Source of the DNA: Peptostreptococcus equinus
GTDB taxonomy: Bacteria; Bacillota; Clostridia; Peptostreptococcales; Peptostreptococcaceae
Direction: 5' to 3'
DNA: 64,000 nucleotides
Assembly: GCF_027125355.1 (NCBI RefSeq)
Contig: NZ_CP114052.1
Span: 1,798,001-1,862,000, forward strand
Both the position numbers and the translations under genes were made by a program. Below, piece after piece: positions 54,395-62,137 of the stretch. The first letter of the stretch is position 1, and each line of letters begins with the position of its first letter. Below the pieces are notes generated by a model. That model was not told the DNA's origin and searched no databases. It saw only the letters and a list, made by a program, of their open reading frames with translations.

Positions 54395-54796
54395 ATGAAT
54401 AGAACAAAATATAAAAATGAATATATAAAAAATAAATATGATAGATTAGAGGTCGTTTTGCCAAAAGGCAAAAAAAGTGAAATAAAAAATATGTGCAAAA
54501 ACTTAAATATATCAATTAATGAATATATAAATATGCTTATATCGAATGATATGCAGTCTGGTAATTCACAAATAAATATATCTGATAGCAATGTAGATAT
54601 AGAGCTTTTAAGAAAATGGCAAATACCAAAAAAATACCAGGGTATGATTGAATACGCATCTTATTCAAAAGAAAGTGGATATTTTATTAGGCTGAAAGAT
54701 GGATATATTAATGATACTTCTGGAACAAGAATAATAAATGTAAAAGGAACTAATGAAATGAGATTGACAATTAATAAAAGTCATAGTATAAAATAA
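54395..54796 (+). CDS. Ribbon-helix-helix-like protein beside the integrase (133 aa)
   Basis: The N-terminal DRLEVVLPKGKKSEIKNMCKNLNISINEYINMLIS is an Arc/MetJ-type DNA-binding fold; the C-terminal 70 residues are of unknown type (YQGMIEYASYSKESGYFIRL). GGTGATAGT precedes the ATG. Its place between integrase and attachment site suggests an accessory DNA-binding or regulatory role; an antitoxin without a toxin is another possibility. Confidence 0.6.
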   Translation: MNRTKYKNEYIKNKYDRLEVVLPKGKKSEIKNMCKNLNISINEYINMLISNDMQSGNSQINISDSNVDIELLRKWQIPKKYQGMIEYASYSKESGYFIRLKDGYINDTSGTRIINVKGTNEMRLTINKSHSIK

Positions 54797-54798
54797 TA

Positions 54799-54820
54799 TG
54801 TCTTACGTAAGACACTTTTT
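54799..54820 (+). terminator. Palindromic hairpin with T-run after the integrase operon
   Basis: TGTCTTACGTAAGACA is a perfect 16-bp palindrome, followed by CTTTTT. It probably ends the integrase transcript. Confidence 0.5.
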
Positions 54821-54837
54821 AATCCTTAAAATTTGTA

Positions 54838-54902
54838 TATTACGTGTGTATTACGTGTGTATTATCTATTCTATTTTAAACGATTTTAAACGAATCTAAA
54901 CT
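54838..54902. repeat. Direct repeats next to the right attachment site (integrase arm sites)
   Basis: Two tandem TATTACGTGTG units (54838-54848, 54849-54859) are followed by two tandem ATTTTAAACG units (54873-54882, 54883-54892) and a degraded third one. A related TATTATGTGAG lies near the left attachment site. This is the usual arrangement of arm-type sites for integrases with an AP2-like N-terminus. Confidence 0.6.
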
Positions 54903-54929
54903 AATTATCTAAATTGCTGAACATATTAA

Positions 54930-55006
54930 AAAAACTCGCTTATAATTGATATAAGCGAGTTTAATAATTGTTGTAATTTTATTGAAATACTATCTCTTAG
55001 AGAACT
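54930..55006. repeat. Right prophage attachment site, overlapping the end of rpsI
   Basis: Matches 24872-24948 over 77 bp with two mismatches (58 bp identical). It contains the last five codons and stop of rpsI plus its terminator, so insertion restores an intact gene end. Confidence 0.92.
54931..54961 (-). terminator. Terminator of the rplM-rpsI operon, inside the attachment site
   Basis: AAACTCGCTTATA and TATAAGCGAGTTT form a 13-bp stem with TTTT following on the minus strand. A copy lies at 24873-24903. Confidence 0.9.
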
Positions 55007-55382
55007 GTGGTGCTCTTCTGGCAGCCTTAAGTCCGTATTTCTTTCTTTCCTTCATTCTTGAGTCTCTTGTTAAGAATCCTTCAGCCTTAAGAGTTCCTCT
55101 TAATTCTTCGTCAACCTTTAATAGAGCTCTAGATATACCATGTCTGATAGCACCAGCTTGTCCAGTGAATCCTCCACCTTCTACTGTTACTATAACGTCA
55201 TATTTATTTTCATTTCCAGTTAAAACAAGAGGCTGTTTTACGTCTCTTATTAATGTTTCATAGTTAAAATATTCATTTAAAGGTCTTCCATTTACCTTTA
55301 CGTTTCCTTCTCCAGCTACTAGTCTTACTCTAGCAACAGAGCTTTTTCTTCTACCTGTTCCGTAATATTGTATATTAGCCAT
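54990..55382 (-). CDS. rpsI: 30S ribosomal protein S9
   Basis: 130 residues; the canonical start [17 protein letters not shown] and end [16 protein letters not shown] are intact. S9 is part of the small subunit head; its C-terminal tail touches P-site tRNA. It follows rplM in the conserved operon. Its last codons are part of the prophage attachment site, and the prophage end supplies the terminator. Confidence 0.99.
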   Translation of the reverse strand: MANIQYYGTGRRKSSVARVRLVAGEGNVKVNGRPLNEYFNYETLIRDVKQPLVLTGNENKYDVIVTVEGGGFTGQAGAIRHGISRALLKVDEELRGTLKAEGFLTRDSRMKERKKYGLKAARRAPQFSKR

Positions 55383-55407
55383 TAATTATTTCCTCCTCTC
55401 GAAAATC

Positions 55408-55839
55408 CTACTTACAGTTTAATTCCTGTGGGTTTTGTGCAGCATGTGGGTGCTCAGCACCTCTGTATACTCTTAATCTAGTCATCATTCTATCTCTAAG
55501 TTTGTTCTTTGGAAGCATACCGCTAACAGCATGAGCCACTACTTCTTCTGGCTTCTTTTCCATCATTTCCTTATAAGATATTTCTTTTAACCCACCTACA
55601 TAACCTGTATGATATCTGTAGTATTTCTGAGTAAGTTTCTTTCCTGTTAATACTATTTTTTCCGCATTGATTACTATTACAAAATCTCCACCATCAACAT
55701 GTGGTGTAAATGTTGGTTTATTCTTTCCTCTTAAAACTGTAGCAATTTCAGTTGCCATACGACCTAAAGTTTTTCCTTCAGCGTCTACTATATACCAGTC
55801 TCTTTTAACGTCCGCTGGCTTAGATATAAAACTATTCAT
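55408..55839 (-). CDS. rplM: 50S ribosomal protein L13
   Basis: 143 residues from ATG 55839 ([20 protein letters not shown]) with GGAGGG upstream. The frame is open further upstream but the conserved L13 N-terminus and the leader fix this start. L13 is an early-assembly protein of the 50S subunit. First gene of rplM-rpsI. Confidence 0.98.
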   Translation of the reverse strand: MNSFISKPADVKRDWYIVDAEGKTLGRMATEIATVLRGKNKPTFTPHVDGGDFVIVINAEKIVLTGKKLTQKYYRYHTGYVGGLKEISYKEMMEKKPEEVVAHAVSGMLPKNKLRDRMMTRLRVYRGAEHPHAAQNPQELNCK

Positions 55840-55887
55840 AAAGACCCTCCTTAACTTTTCACATTGTGTTTTCTTTGAATATATGTA

Positions 55888-55909
55888 AAGTCCGGGGCAA
55901 AGTGGACTT
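55888..55909 (-). promoter_or_regulatory. Hairpin in the rplM leader (L13-leader-like)
   Basis: AAGTCC and GGACTT form a stem around a CACTTTGCCCC-type loop between the promoter and rplM. Firmicutes have a known L13 leader that L13 is thought to bind to control its operon; the resemblance is visual only. Confidence 0.5.
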
Positions 55910-55927
55910 ATTAACGCATTCTTGTAT

Positions 55928-55956
55928 ATTTTACTCCCATATAGTACATTTGTCAA
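55928..55956 (-). promoter_or_regulatory. Promoter of rplM-rpsI
   Basis: TTGACA (plus 55951-55956) and TAAAAT (plus 55928-55933) on the minus strand with a 17-nt spacer; a near-consensus sigma-A promoter. Confidence 0.85.
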
Positions 55957-55977
55957 TATATCTACGAAATATTAATT

Positions 55978-56016
55978 AAAAAAGGCAGAAATTTTTTTAG
56001 ATTTCTGCCTTTTTTA
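55978..56016 (-). terminator. Terminator of the serine cluster
   Basis: AAAAAAGGCAGAAAT pairs with ATTTCTGCCTTTTTT; 12 bases past the DUF1015 stop. Confidence 0.93.
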
Positions 56017-56027
56017 TACAATTTTTA

Positions 56028-57263
56028 TTATACTCTATGTACGAATAAACCACATCTTACTTTTGGCTCAAACCAAGTAGATTTTGCTGGCATTATTTTG
56101 CCTTCATCTGCTACTTCTATCAATTCATCTAATTCTGTAGGATGTAGTATAAATGCTAGTTTGAATTTACCATTATCTATTTTATTTTCTATCTCATCCA
56201 AACCCCTAATTCCACCAACAAAATCTATCCTATCATTTTTATGGGGATTATCTATTTCTAATATGGGTTCTATTAAATAATCATGCAAAACGCTCACATC
56301 TAATCTTTTTACTGAATCCAAAATACCATTATCTGTCCCCATAAATTTTAACCTATGCCACTCCTTATCTAAATACATAGCATATTCGTACTTATTGCAA
56401 GGTCTAAAAGCCTTTTTCATACTATTTATTTGAAAGTTTTCTTCTATTTTATTAAGAAGATATTCCTTGGTATAATTATTTGTGTCTTTTACTAGTCTAT
56501 TATAGTCCATTACATATAAATTTTTCTTTGGAGCTATCATAGCTATATAAAAATTAAATTCATCCTCCGGATTGTAATTAGGATTTTCTTCTCTTTTTTT
56601 CATAGCATAATTTTCTGCTGCGGCTGACCTATGATGTCCATCAGCTATATAAAGACTTTTTACATTTTTAAATAGACTTTCTACTTCTTTACTCTCTTCT
56701 TTGTCTAATAACCATACTGTATGCCTAATCATATCATCTGTGCTAAAATCATATTCTGGTTCTACTTTTATTTTTTCTTCTATGAAATTATCTATATCCT
56801 TATCATTTTCATATGTTAATAAGATTGTACCTGTATGAGCTTGACAATATTCTATATGCTTTGTTCTATCTTCTACTTTGTCTGGCTTGGTGTGTTCGTG
56901 CTTTTTGATAGTCCCATCTATAGATTCATCTACACTTACAGCGCCCACTATACCTATTTGAATCCTATCATTCATTATTTCTCTATAAATGTATAGTGCA
57001 GGCTCATCATCTTCTACAAGTATTTTTTCCTCTATAAATTTATTTAAATTTTGTCTAGCCTTTTCATATACTTTTTTATCATGTATATCTATTTTTTTAT
57101 CTAAATCAATTTCAGCCCTATCAATTCTTAAATATGAATATGGATTATTTTTTGCCATTTTTCTAGCTTCTTCTGTATCCATTGTATCATATGGAAGTGC
57201 AGCAACTTTATCTACATATTCTTTGTTTGGTCTAATCGCTTTAAAAGGTCTTACCCTTACCAT
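56028..57263 (-). CDS. DUF1015 family protein
   Basis: 411 residues: VRPFKAIRPNKEYVDKVAALPYDTM at the N-terminus, a YIADGHHRSAAAENY motif (conserved His-His) near the middle and CGLFVHRV at the end are the DUF1015 signature. The family is often encoded with serA and a serC-type gene in clostridia. A role in serine metabolism is inferred from context. It lies 18 nt after the dehydrogenase gene. Confidence 0.92.
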   Translation of the reverse strand: MVRVRPFKAIRPNKEYVDKVAALPYDTMDTEEARKMAKNNPYSYLRIDRAEIDLDKKIDIHDKKVYEKARQNLNKFIEEKILVEDDEPALYIYREIMNDRIQIGIVGAVSVDESIDGTIKKHEHTKPDKVEDRTKHIEYCQAHTGTILLTYENDKDIDNFIEEKIKVEPEYDFSTDDMIRHTVWLLDKEESKEVESLFKNVKSLYIADGHHRSAAAENYAMKKREENPNYNPEDEFNFYIAMIAPKKNLYVMDYNRLVKDTNNYTKEYLLNKIEENFQINSMKKAFRPCNKYEYAMYLDKEWHRLKFMGTDNGILDSVKRLDVSVLHDYLIEPILEIDNPHKNDRIDFVGGIRGLDEIENKIDNGKFKLAFILHPTELDELIEVADEGKIMPAKSTWFEPKVRCGLFVHRV

Positions 57264-57281
57264 TTTATATTCTACTCCTTT

Positions 57282-58214
57282 TTATATCACCATATCTTTT
57301 ATAATTGCAAACCTATCGTTCACTATATCTACTATTTCCATACCTATTCTATCTTGTGCTTCATAAGTGGCTGCCCCGATATGCGGTGTTACGCTTACTA
57401 ATGGATGCTGTAATAAGTCTTTAATAGGATTTGGTTCATCTACAAAACAATCTAATGCCGCTCCACCGATTTTATTATTGTTCAAGGCTTCTAATAAATC
57501 CTCTTCCACTACTATTCCTCCTCTTGCACAATTTATTAAAAATGCTGTGTCTTTCATTTTTTCAAAACACTGAGCATCTATTAAATTTCTTGTGTCTTCA
57601 GTAAGCGGTGTATGTATTGTTATATAGTCAGCTTCCCTTAGTATGGTATCTAAATCTGTACATGTATAGGCATCATTTTCATCTATGCAAGCTATTAGGT
57701 CGGTATATAGTATATTCATTCCCAAAAGATGAGCCTTGTTGGCCAAATTTCTCGCAATTCTTCCAAAACCTATGATACCTAAAGTTTTTCCCTGTATTTC
57801 TAGACCTTTTAAGTTCTTTTTATTCCATATACCATCTTTCAATGTCATATTTGCTATTTTTATTTGTCTAGCTAATACTAACATTTGTCCAAGTACTAAT
57901 TCTGCTACTGCATTAGTACTGGCACCAGCTGTGTTTCTTACATTTATTCCATTTTTTTCTGCATATAAGACATCGATATTATCTAATCCCACACCTGCTC
58001 TAATAATCAATTTTAATTTATTAGTCTTAAGTGCTTGGTTTATTATATCTTTATCTATTTTTGTAGCTGATCTTACAACTATAACATCTATTTCTTGTAT
58101 CTTTTCTTTTAATTCTTCTCTTTCATAAAATTTTTCTTCAACCTCAAATCCCTGTGCCTTCAACTTATTTACTGCATTTTTTTCCATGCCATCTGTAACC
58201 AATATCTTTATCAT
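57282..58214 (-). CDS. serA: D-3-phosphoglycerate dehydrogenase (SerA-like, short form)
   Basis: 310 residues. NAD-binding GIIGFGRIARNLANKA near 145-160; catalytic Arg in NCARGGIV, Glu in DEPNP context and His in TPHIGAAT. There is no C-terminal ACT domain, so serine feedback of the usual kind is not expected. It would make 3-phosphohydroxypyruvate, the substrate of the aminotransferase next to it. Start ATG follows GGAGGAA. Confidence 0.9.
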   Translation of the reverse strand: MIKILVTDGMEKNAVNKLKAQGFEVEEKFYEREELKEKIQEIDVIVVRSATKIDKDIINQALKTNKLKLIIRAGVGLDNIDVLYAEKNGINVRNTAGASTNAVAELVLGQMLVLARQIKIANMTLKDGIWNKKNLKGLEIQGKTLGIIGFGRIARNLANKAHLLGMNILYTDLIACIDENDAYTCTDLDTILREADYITIHTPLTEDTRNLIDAQCFEKMKDTAFLINCARGGIVVEEDLLEALNNNKIGGAALDCFVDEPNPIKDLLQHPLVSVTPHIGAATYEAQDRIGMEIVDIVNDRFAIIKDMVI

Positions 58215-58349
58215 TATTATTCCTCCACTAAATTATCTATATTGTCTCCACCAAATATCATTTTCTATATGAATTAAAGTAAAAATTCATAGTTTTGCAT
58301 ATAAATACTAGTTTTTATCTAGAATTTCTAGGAAAATACAAACTAAATA

Positions 58350-59420
58350 TTAAAATTCTAATATTTGATCTATTGTTTTTAATAAATATTGAATATCTTC
58401 AATCTGGTAGTCACCCATATGTGATATTCTAAATGTTTTTTCTTTTAAATCGCCATAGCCATTTGCTATTTGCATTCCTTGTTCCATTAATTTTGAGTTT
58501 AGCTGTGATATGTTTATATTTTGAGTGTTTTCTATGACTGTTAGTGTGTTTGATAGATGATTTTCGTCAGTGAATAATTTGAAATGTTTATGAGCCCATG
58601 TTCTAACTAATTGAGCCATGTCCTCGTGTCTTTTGAACCTATTGTCTAGGCCTTCTTTTAAGATATTGTCAAGTTGATAATTCATCGCATACATTAGCGG
58701 GATTGAAGGAGTTGAGGGATATTGATAATTTTTCTTTTTAAGATATTTGTACATTGCCAGTAGATCAAAGTATGTACCTCTAAATTCTACTTGATCTGCT
58801 CTGTCTATCGCTTTTTGTGAGAATGTACATATTGCCATTCCTGGTGGTAGGCCTAAGGCTTTGTGAGATGAAGTAATTAAAATATCTATTCCCAATTTAT
58901 CTACTTCAATTTTTGAGCCTCCTGCTGAACTTACAGCATCTACACAGAACACTATATCTTTATATTTTTTTACTATATCAGCAATTTCATCTATTGGATT
59001 TGTAATTCCTGTTGATGTTTCATTATGCTGTACAGCTATTAAATCATAATCTCCAGTTGAAAGAACTTTATCGACCATCTGAGGATCTATTGCTCTTCCC
59101 AATTCCACTTTGTATAAATCTGACTTAACATTATTTGTCACTGCCATTTTATGCCATCTATCTCCAAATGCACCACAGGAGAACACAGCTGCTTTCTTGG
59201 AAGTGCAGGATCTAATTGCACCTTCCATCAAGCCTGAGCCGGATGATGTGGATAGAAGTATTTCGCTCTTTGTATAAAATACTTGTTGTAATTTTTTGCT
59301 AATACTTTCTTGTAAGAGACTAGCGTCCTTGCTTCGGTGCCCTATCATAGGTTTGGTCATCTGTTCTAATACATCTGTCCTAACATCTATTGGACCCGGA
59401 ATAAATAGTTTCTTAGTCAT
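58350..59420 (-). CDS. Class V aminotransferase (phosphoserine/alanine-glyoxylate type)
   Basis: 356 residues. FIPGPIDVRTDVLEQMTKPMIGHRSKD at the start, STSSGSGLMEGAIRS, VDAVSSAGG and the PLP lysine in TSSHKALGLPPG mark the alanine-glyoxylate aminotransferase-like class V group. Beside SerA it probably supplies the transamination step of serine synthesis (SerC role), as in other clostridia and archaea that lack classical SerC. First gene of the cluster, under its own promoter. Confidence 0.9.
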   Translation of the reverse strand: MTKKLFIPGPIDVRTDVLEQMTKPMIGHRSKDASLLQESISKKLQQVFYTKSEILLSTSSGSGLMEGAIRSCTSKKAAVFSCGAFGDRWHKMAVTNNVKSDLYKVELGRAIDPQMVDKVLSTGDYDLIAVQHNETSTGITNPIDEIADIVKKYKDIVFCVDAVSSAGGSKIEVDKLGIDILITSSHKALGLPPGMAICTFSQKAIDRADQVEFRGTYFDLLAMYKYLKKKNYQYPSTPSIPLMYAMNYQLDNILKEGLDNRFKRHEDMAQLVRTWAHKHFKLFTDENHLSNTLTVIENTQNINISQLNSKLMEQGMQIANGYGDLKEKTFRISHMGDYQIEDIQYLLKTIDQILEF

Positions 59421-59457
59421 TTATTCTTTCTCCTTTCTAGAGTTTAAATTATAAAAT

Positions 59458-59486
59458 ATAATATACTCATTCTTTAAGAGTGTCAA
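59458..59486 (-). promoter_or_regulatory. Promoter of the serine cluster
   Basis: TTGACA (plus 59481-59486) and TATTAT (plus 59458-59463) on the minus strand, 17-nt spacer, 38 bases before the aminotransferase start. Confidence 0.8.
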
Positions 59487-59545
59487 GTGTTTTTTATTAA
59501 AAGACAAAAATATTCTGAAAATTATATTTACTCAATACATAAAGA

Positions 59546-59565
59546 ACCTAGCAATTAAGCTAGGT
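59546..59565 (-). terminator. Weak terminator after truA
   Basis: ACCTAGC / GCTAGGT stem, followed on the minus strand by TTCTTTAT; 33 bases past the truA stop. Confidence 0.5.
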
Positions 59566-59598
59566 CTACATACATCTTAATATTTTTTTAAAAAACAT

Positions 59599-60426
59599 TT
59601 AATAATCCACTTTATATAAAAATAAGCCTTGAGCTGGTGCTGTATGTCCAGCTCTATTTCTATCTTTTGATTCTATTATTTTATCCAACGACTCAGTAAT
59701 TTTTCCTCTCCCTATATCAACTAAGGTTCCTGCTATTATTCTAATCATATTATATAAGAATCCATTTCCTTCAACCTCTATAACAAATAAATCCCCTTCT
59801 TTGTAAATATCTGCACTATAAATAGTTCTAACAGTAGTTTTTACAGAGGAACCACTAGACATAAATCCACAAAAATCATGCTCTCCCTCTAAAAATTTAA
59901 TCTCTTTTTCCATTTTTTCAAAATCAAGTTCATATTTAACTTGGTATGATCTCTCCATATAAAACGGACTTCTTGTTCTTGATGGGTATATGTAATACTT
60001 ATAAGTCTTTTTGTGTGCTGAATATCTTGAATGAAATTCTTCAGATACTTCTTTTACCCCTACTACACTTATATCTTTTGGGAGCTTAGAATTTAGGATT
60101 TCTGGAATTCTATCAATCGGTATCGTAGTATTAACTTTAAAATTAGCTACCTGACCATAGGCGTGTACACCCGCATCAGTTCTACCAGATCCTATAATAT
60201 CTATACTTTCTATAGAATTTTTTGAAAAGATATTATTTATTGCATACTCCAATTCACCCTGAATTGTCTTTTGATTATTCTGTTTTTGCCATCCCGCATA
60301 ATTCTTACCATTATATGAAATCACTAACATTATATTTTTTTTAGCATCATTTTTTTCTGTAATACTTTCTATAATTTCACTTCTATTTATTTTTTCTATA
60401 TTATTTTTTTTATTTTCCTTACTCAT
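59599..60426 (-). CDS. truA: tRNA pseudouridine(38-40) synthase TruA
   Basis: About 275 residues from ATG 60426 (MSKENKKNN), with GGAG at the proper distance. It carries an unusual lysine/asparagine-rich N-terminal extension of about 34 residues before the conserved start MLVISYNGKNYAGWQKQ. The catalytic aspartate is in GRTDAGVHAYGQVANF. It makes pseudouridine in the tRNA anticodon stem. Divergent from aroK. Confidence 0.96.
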   Translation of the reverse strand: MSKENKKNNIEKINRSEIIESITEKNDAKKNIMLVISYNGKNYAGWQKQNNQKTIQGELEYAINNIFSKNSIESIDIIGSGRTDAGVHAYGQVANFKVNTTIPIDRIPEILNSKLPKDISVVGVKEVSEEFHSRYSAHKKTYKYYIYPSRTRSPFYMERSYQVKYELDFEKMEKEIKFLEGEHDFCGFMSSGSSVKTTVRTIYSADIYKEGDLFVIEVEGNGFLYNMIRIIAGTLVDIGRGKITESLDKIIESKDRNRAGHTAPAQGLFLYKVDY

Positions 60427-60515
60427 ATTATTCTCCAAAAACTATTTAAATCTATGTACTCATTATATTTTATCATATGCTACTAAACTTGCCTATCGCT
60501 AGAAATACTTTAATT

Positions 60516-60524
60516 TGCTATAAT
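60516..60524 (+). promoter_or_regulatory. Extended -10 promoter of aroK
   Basis: TGCTATAAT, an extended -10 element without a clear -35 box, 48 bases before the aroK start. Confidence 0.5.
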
Positions 60525-60572
60525 ATATTTATGTTATAAAAGTAATAGATTATGAAAATTAGGAGATATATT

Positions 60573-61094
60573 ATGAAAAAGGATAATAAAAAAGAAAATT
60601 TATCAGCAATCTTTTTAATAGGCCTACCTGGTAGTGGCAAGACTACTTTTGGTAAATTACTAGCTAAGGAAAGAGGTCTTAGTTTTATAGATTTAGACGA
60701 TTATATTGAAGAAAAAGAACAAATGAATATTCCTCAAATTTTCGAAAAATATGGAGAAAAATATTTTAGAGACTTAGAAAATATAGCACTTTTAGAATGC
60801 TCTAAATTATCTAACGTTGTAATAGCTACAGGTGGTGGAATTGTAATAAATCCAGCAAATAGAAGAATACTAAAAGCTTCTAAAAATGTAGTTTACATCA
60901 AAAGAAATTGCTCTGATATTATAAAAAACGTAGACATGTCTAATAGACCTCTTCTAAGAGAAAATCCTGAAAAGGTCTATGAATTATATGAACATAGACA
61001 TAACTACTATAATGAATCTGCCAGTATTATACTTGAAAATGATTCTACAATCAATAAACTATTAAATTCATACTCATTAAAAGAAATTATCTAA
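60573..61094 (+). CDS. aroK: Shikimate kinase
   Basis: 173 residues from ATG 60573 (TTAGGAGA upstream). P-loop GLPGSGKTTFGK, the shikimate-binding DLDDYIEEKEQMNIPQIFEKYGEKYFRDLE and ATGGGIV, and the lid R residues in SNRPLLREN are all present. It makes shikimate 3-phosphate for aromatic amino acids. No other shikimate gene is near. Confidence 0.95.
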   Translation: MKKDNKKENLSAIFLIGLPGSGKTTFGKLLAKERGLSFIDLDDYIEEKEQMNIPQIFEKYGEKYFRDLENIALLECSKLSNVVIATGGGIVINPANRRILKASKNVVYIKRNCSDIIKNVDMSNRPLLRENPEKVYELYEHRHNYYNESASIILENDSTINKLLNSYSLKEII

Positions 61095-61102
61095 CTTCTT
61101 TT

Positions 61103-61525
61103 TTATTCTGCAAAAGCTTCTATAAAATCTTGTTTATCTTTAGATATTTTCAGTTTTTCTATTACTTCATCATCTAAGTTTATTGCTATATTTGATAACA
61201 TTTCCAAATGATCCTTTCCCTTGCCAGCCAAACCTATCACTAAATAAGCTATATCATTATTAAACTTAATTCCATTTGGATATTGTAATATTACTATTCC
61301 ACTTTCTTTTATATCTTTTTGCGATTCGCTTAAACCATGGGGTATAGCTACTCCCATCCCCATATAAGTAGACATTCCTTTTTCTCTTTCCAACATTGAT
61401 TCTATATAAGAGCCTTTTATATAGCCACCTTCTAATAATTTTTCTCCAGCTGCCTTTATAGCATTTTCTTTTGACACACTTAATAATCCAAGGATAATGT
61501 TCTTTTTTTCCAAATTTTTACTCAT
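61103..61525 (-). CDS. PTS sugar transporter EIIA domain protein, mannitol/fructose type
   Basis: 140 residues. GMGVAIPHGLSES contains the phosphoaccepting His of EIIA-Mtl/Fru (His68 region). It has the usual N-terminal KKNIILGLLSVSKENAIKAAGEKLLEGGYI and a single-domain length. No EIIB/EIIC genes are nearby, so it is an orphan, either part of a sugar system elsewhere or regulatory. Convergent to aroK with 8 bases between stops. Confidence 0.92.
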   Translation of the reverse strand: MSKNLEKKNIILGLLSVSKENAIKAAGEKLLEGGYIKGSYIESMLEREKGMSTYMGMGVAIPHGLSESQKDIKESGIVILQYPNGIKFNNDIAYLVIGLAGKGKDHLEMLSNIAINLDDEVIEKLKISKDKQDFIEAFAE

Positions 61526-61760
61526 AAGTTTGCCTCCTTATTAAAACTTTCTAATTTCATTAAAGTATTTATATTATTAAAAACTATATAATAATTATAT
61601 CATTTAATTTTTCTTTTTTATAATATTAATAAAATACTATGTCTAGTATTTTGAATTACTTTTTACATATAAAATTTCTATATATATCTAATAAATATAA
61701 TTTTTGTATATTATTGTATATTTTACTACAAAAATTTTATAAGCTAAATTTAAGTTTTTG

Positions 61761-61769
61761 TGTTAAAAT
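61761..61769 (+). promoter_or_regulatory. Possible extended -10 promoter of glmS
   Basis: TGTTAAAAT in the 612-nt gap before glmS; no good -35 box. The leader to the ribozyme would be about 190 nt. Its use is uncertain. Confidence 0.35.
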
Positions 61770-61840
61770 ATTCATACGATGTTTTTTACACACAAAACAT
61801 TGATTAAAAAACAGGTCAGATTAATTAGCATAATTGTGTC

Positions 61841-61862
61841 AATTTAGCTAATTAGCTAAATT
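61841..61862. promoter_or_regulatory. 22-bp perfect palindrome upstream of the glmS ribozyme
   Basis: A perfect inverted repeat beginning AATTTAGCTA and ending TAGCTAAATT, 94 bases before the ribozyme cleavage point. It could be a regulator site; no protein is known for it. Confidence 0.4.
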
Positions 61863-61955
61863 TGAGTCTCATATGTCAAATAATTATAAAAAAGTTATTT
61901 ACTAAATATTAGTTATTTTATATATATTTTTTATAACTAATATGGTTTATTTCTT

Positions 61956-62105
61956 AGCGCCAGGCTGGTTATGCATCAGTTAACGAGGACGAAGTTATCG
62001 AAAATTCGGCGGATGCTTCGCGGTGTGCTAGCATCGTATTCTTGTCTAAAAATAGGGAGTAATCTCTTAACAAAGGGCAATGAAAACTAGCGACTTGTTT
62101 TCTAT
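61956..62105 (+). ncRNA. glmS ribozyme (GlcN6P-responsive)
   Basis: The segment starts with AGCGCC (self-cleavage just before GCGCC, 61956/61957), continues with GAGGACGAAGTTATCGA and TTCGGCGGATGCTTCGCGG (the conserved P2/P2.1 core), and ends with the P3-P4 region AGGGAGTAATCTCTTAACAAAGGGCA. These are the conserved blocks of the glmS ribozyme, which cuts its own mRNA when glucosamine-6-phosphate is high. glmS starts 33 bases later. Confidence 0.95.
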
Positions 62106-62137
62106 TTAAAATTAGGATTTTTTAGGAGGAAACAAAT

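Noticed and set aside
24891..55006. The prophage as a tail-like bacteriocin (tailocin)
   Set aside because: Head loss with tail retention would fit, but the tube gene is also lost and terminase, SSB and replication genes remain, so a working contractile tail is not expected.
55840..55956. N-terminal extension of L13
   Set aside because: The extra 39 codons cover the promoter and leader; conserved L13 starts at MNSFISKP.
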